Assembly: GCA_963693085.1 (NCBI GenBank)
Contig: OY856412.1
Span: 1,123,825,244 to 1,123,889,243, forward strand
Source: Alisma plantago-aquatica
Taxonomy: Eukaryota > Streptophyta > Magnoliopsida > Alismatales > Alismataceae
Direction: 5' to 3'
DNA: 64,000 nt
Shown here: positions 60,332 to 64,000 of the stretch, piece by piece
Layout: each line of letters opens with the position of its first letter
Position numbering within the stretch: position 1 is the first letter of the stretch
Notes under the pieces: model-generated
The model's input: the letters and a program-made list of their open reading frames with translations, nothing else
What the model was told of the DNA's origin: nothing
Database searches by the model: none
Translations under genes and position numbers: made by a program

Positions 60332-60583
60332 TATGTTCCCTCATATTCATTAGATGTTGATGTTGATTTCGGAAATGACTATGAGTTAACATACCGTGAT
60401 GAAGAGGAAGAAGAGGTCAGAGTTTATGTAGATGAAGTTGAACACGGAAGTCATTGTGAAGAAACTAATGAAGATGTAGATAACTATAACGACCCCATTC
60501 CCCGACAACTCCCAATTAAGGAAGGCCAAGAAACTAGAACTGTTATCACAAAAATAGGATCAAATGGTTTTGCGCAAAATTAG
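60332..60583 (+). other. acidic open frame without ATG (exon-like fragment)
   Basis: An 83-codon open frame between two TAG stops reads YVPSYSLDVDVDFGNDYE, then YRDEEEEEVRVYVDEVEHG and ETNEDVDNYNDPIPRQL. It has no methionine. Asp and Glu make up about a third of it. The upstream CCAATAG could be a splice acceptor. Acidic regions like this precede MuDR-type transposase domains and occur in many host proteins, so I cannot assign a family. Confidence 0.35.
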
Positions 60584-60948
60584 AAATAATTAATAAATTT
60601 TACTAAACTAACTAAACTTGTTGCAGGATAATAAAAATATCTTTTCCAAAGTTTACAAAAAAAATGGGTTCTAGGTCTTACCGAGTAATAGACTATCTAA
60701 CTATATCCTCCATGCCTTACTTCATTTATTTTGCTTCAATGTCTTCTTCTTTGAATATCCAATTTCCAGCAAGCATATCCTAAAAACACCGACAATCAAA
60801 AGGTCAGTCAATATGACAAGTCATACTGGTATGTGGGGGAAATTAAAATTTCACAGATAATGCTAACAACATAATTCAACAATTAGCGTCTTAACAAACC
60901 AAAACTTTCTTATGGCTTCTTTTACATAACAAACTTCTTTCAGGTGAA

Positions 60949-61681
60949 AACATCACAAAAAAGGTTTCATTGGCCTGTTTAGATGTGCTCTATGTGAAAA
61001 AAATAGTGACTCGGTCAGCCACATCTTCTTTAAATGCTCTTTTTCTCAAACTATCCTTTCACATTTCATGAGATTTTGCCTTCCTGATCTCCAAGAAGTC
61101 ACTTTCCCCATCCAAACAACACCTTTAAGACTTTACAAAAATTTCAAGAGCAGTGATCTTTTCACCACAATCTTCTGGAATCTTTGGAAAGAGAGGAACA
61201 ATAGAACTTTCAACAACAAGAAAATTTTGGCAAAAAATGTTATAACTCAAATAGATGTCGATCTTCACATCCTTACAAAACTGTAGGAAACTTAGCTGAA
61301 GGGAGGCAGGATGAATCAGAGGAAGGAGAATCAGAAGCTGCGTTTTTTTGTGACCTTAAAGCTATGGTGGACGATGAGACTGGTGTCAGCTTAGTTCAGC
61401 AACAACTGTGACTTATCTTTTGGTTCAAGGGCATCTCAAAAAGCTCAAATAGTAAAGTCTCTAGGATGCTTAACTTTTTTTTAAAAAAATCTCCAAGGGG
61501 CTTGTTTAAGGGGTGCCTCCCCCACGTTAGCAAAACAATACTCTCATCTGCTTTATTTTCCCTTTCAGCTTTCTGCTTTCTGCTGCCGATTTCAAACATT
61601 TTTTAGGATTTCCACATAAGCAGGTTTTGCTTGCTTGATGTGCTTTTTAATATATAACACTACCTTTCCTCAAAAAAAAAA
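60949..61681 (+). mobile_element. L1-type LINE 3' end, 5'-truncated
   Basis: The open frame from 60949 reads CALCEKNSDSVSHIFFKCSF, the zf-RVT zinc motif near the end of plant LINE ORF2, followed at 61068-61286 by FTTIFWNLWKERNNRTFNNK, the usual last conserved block. After the stop there is about 390 bp of 3' UTR ending TATATAACACTACCTTTCCT and a poly(A) of 10 at 61672-61681. RT and endonuclease are missing through 5' truncation. Confidence 0.88.
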
Positions 61682-61765
61682 CCATGGCTACCCAATCTAG
61701 ATTTCTCCACCCTCTATCGTAACCCCTCAGGGCCTTATATTATAGTATTCATTGGCTTCCCCTAT

Positions 61766-61950
61766 CCAGGCAGATGACTTCATCATGTCTCCCCCAGCCA
61801 GGTGGGTGACTTCTCATGTCTCCCCCTATCCAGGCGGGTGACTCTTCATGGCTCCCCCTATCCAGGCAGGTGACTCCTCATGTACCTCCTATTCAGGTTG
61901 GTACCAAAACATGCCTTCCCCGATCCAGGTGGATGGCCTTTCCATAGATC
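61766..61950. repeat. 32 bp minisatellite, six units
   Basis: CCAGG or TCAGG starts at 61766, 61798, 61830, 61862, 61893 and 61925, each followed by a GGTGACT-x-CATG-x-CTCCCCCTAT type unit. The period is 32 bp with one unit of 31. It lies directly beyond the LINE tail. No frame or palindrome is evident. Confidence 0.85.
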
Positions 61951-64000
61951 TAGAGGTGGCCTAGATTTGGACCAGTCATGTTCATATATAATGTGATAAT
62001 CATAGTCACTTTAAAATCAACATGGAATGAAATAATCATTCAAGCATATAATTTTGACCATGCAAGGAAAACCTTTGAGAAACTACATGGAACTACAACA
62101 GATAATCTTAGATGTAACCACATACCTGTCTCAGGAGAATTTACAATCCAAATAGGAATAGTAGACTTAATCACACAATCAAGCAAGTCAACCTAAAATT
62201 CAATGCATACACCCATGTGTCACTACATGACTCTAAATCCTATCAAAGGACTGACTTGATTCTCAAGTTAGGTTTTTACATCTACTTTCCTATGTCTTTA
62301 TGCATATTATTGTTTTTCTCCAATTATTGATCCTTTTCACTTCCTAAATTCTCAAACCCTATTTTAGGCTCCATATACACAATTGTGCTGCAAAAATGTA
62401 TCTTTTATGCAAAAGTCCCAATGTTATCCTTTTAAAGTCAAATTAGGGTTAGAGAGGTGAAAAGATGAATACTTGACACTTTTATATTTATTGGGTTGAC
62501 AAACCCTAATTCCATCATTTAATACACCTTCATGCATAAAGAAACCCTAACTCTACAAAACTTGGATTTTTAATATTCGTATGAGTTCAAGTTTTTCTTT
62601 TCATTCATGAAAGATCAAACTTTGATTAACAACATTGACTAAATCGATTAGAATCATTAATATTAATAGATTTGGGTTTTGGTTCCATTAAAGTATTAAA
62701 TACATCAACTTTATATATCTTTCGAATTAGAAGCAGATATTGATCAAGATTATATTTTTATCATGTAGCTTGCATTTTTATGATCAAAATGCATATATTA
62801 TTTGCTACTTTTAAATAACTTATGATTCATTATGATTTTTGCAAAATAAAGCCTTTTAGACCGATCACAGGCCACCACGTAGGCAACCCACTCACGCGGA
62901 AAAACAAATATTCTCACGATGAGAAAAGGTGAAATGACCTAAAAGCCCTTACCTTTAGTTGAAGCAGATTGGGGCAAGGCTGTCTTTTAGCTACATCCCT
63001 TCTTTAACCTCGGGTTGCTCCTACTTCGTGAGTCAAGGGTCAACTCACGTGTTGACTCTGTGATTCCCACCTTCCCAGCTCCAAGAAATGATGTATGATC
63101 CTCTTCTTGGGCATAACAAACTCAATGCACCCTTTAATTGGTTTGGGGGTGGTCTAGGATGGTGGCATGATGAGGATGGATCTCCAGTGACTCAGTGGCT
63201 AGGACCAGGGTACGAACTGCTCTTTCTTAGGCAATTGAGGGTAATTTAAAACAATAGGTAGCTTGAGGGGGATCTTCAGGATCGTTCAGTGCGTTTGCAG
63301 AGGGGTTGTACACCCCCTTTATATACATGCCCATGGAGACACGGTCAGAGGTTTGGGCGAACCTCCTAGAAGCCACCAAATAGGGTAAAACTCAATGAAA
63401 GTGGGCTCGACTTTCTCTCCCATATTCAATGGAAAAGCAAGCTAGGGCCGATAAGATCGGGATTGCAAGAGATCCCTTTGAGATTCTGGGCTCCAGCTAT
63501 TCCTGTTTCCCAAACTGATTCAAGCTAGGAGATGACGACGCCACTATTGGATCTCTGATCCAACCACTCACATCACACGCGTCAGAAAAAAAAATCTATT
63601 AATAAAAAAAAATCATGACATTAATAGTATTCCTATTGTAGTATCCACACTTTAGGGATTTTTTAATAATTCATATCTCCTAAACCATTAGGTTGTAATC
63701 CCAAATTTTAAGGGAAAGTTCTTGATGGCATAATCTATCATTGGGCACAATTTGGGATCAAAACTAAAAAAGAATATCTCTTTTTCTTCATATGCAAGAC
63801 ATGCACCAAAATAGCATATGTATTGCATTAAAACTATCTTTCTTCCTTTTCTATTATCTAAATTTCGAATTTTCTAGATATTAGAAGGCAAGTGGTACTA
63901 AAACCATCCTATTATGGCCACTTATGCCACCTTCTAGAGAATTCCATATTTTCTTAAATAAAGCATAAGTTATTTACTTCCTTCTTGCCTTTTCCCTTAT
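61951..64000. other. gene-free stretch
   Basis: No gene is supported. 62870-63560 is less AT-rich and has a TTATATACATG box at about 63318, which could belong to an LTR, but no terminal repeats or PBS were found within the window. Confidence 0.4.

Overview
The window looks like intergenic DNA from a large-genome flowering plant. It is AT-rich, full of nested and decayed retroelements, and holds no host gene I can support. Signs of a plant are Ty1/copia elements primed by initiator-Met tRNA, a sirevirus-like family, a gag-only Ty3/gypsy-type element, L1-type LINE fragments and a Cassandra TRIM with 5S rRNA-like LTRs. I cannot name the species. Almost every open frame belongs to a degraded mobile element, so most coding calls are pseudogenes.

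Layout. 1-2899 (-) is the 5' half of a Tork/Tnt1-like copia element leaving the left edge, with LTR sequence from 2900. 3140-7150 is old gypsy-like debris. About 7180-12706 is one long non-coding repeat (family G) that contains several minisatellites and a cluster of short palindromes. 12795-13616 is a Cassandra TRIM with a perfect TSD. 14230-14341 is a (TA)n(TG)n microsatellite. 15540-19960 holds a further G copy and an inverted partner. 20340-42746 is a repeat of family D carrying a four-level nest: D was hit by a sirevirus-like LTR (C, now solo), C was hit by element A (22469-40714, TSD ATAGG), and A was hit by a gag-only element F (26437-32015), a solo LTR E (33881-35470) and a 5'-truncated LINE (35674-37365). 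43660-44340 is a tandem array of about 130 bp units. 44600-58568 is a G copy split by element B (46523-56317, TSD CATCC), a full-length relative of A. 58569-64000 is mostly featureless, with an acidic open frame, a second LINE end and a 32-bp minisatellite.

Elements A and B belong to one minus-strand family: LTR of about 1.46 kb, iMet PBS, gag (UBN2-type, CCHC knuckle, coiled-coil tail), protease, integrase, RT/RNase H remnants, then an extra ORF between pol and the 3' LTR. The extra ORF looks like the putative plant transposon protein domain followed by a Pro/Tyr-rich segment and a very acidic tail. Both copies have lost the RT catalytic core through different deletions. The same GTCGAGTT/AACTCGAC inverted motifs occur in the LTR upstream of the TATA box and just upstream of the extra ORF. 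This third ORF and its possible internal promoter are the most interesting features here.
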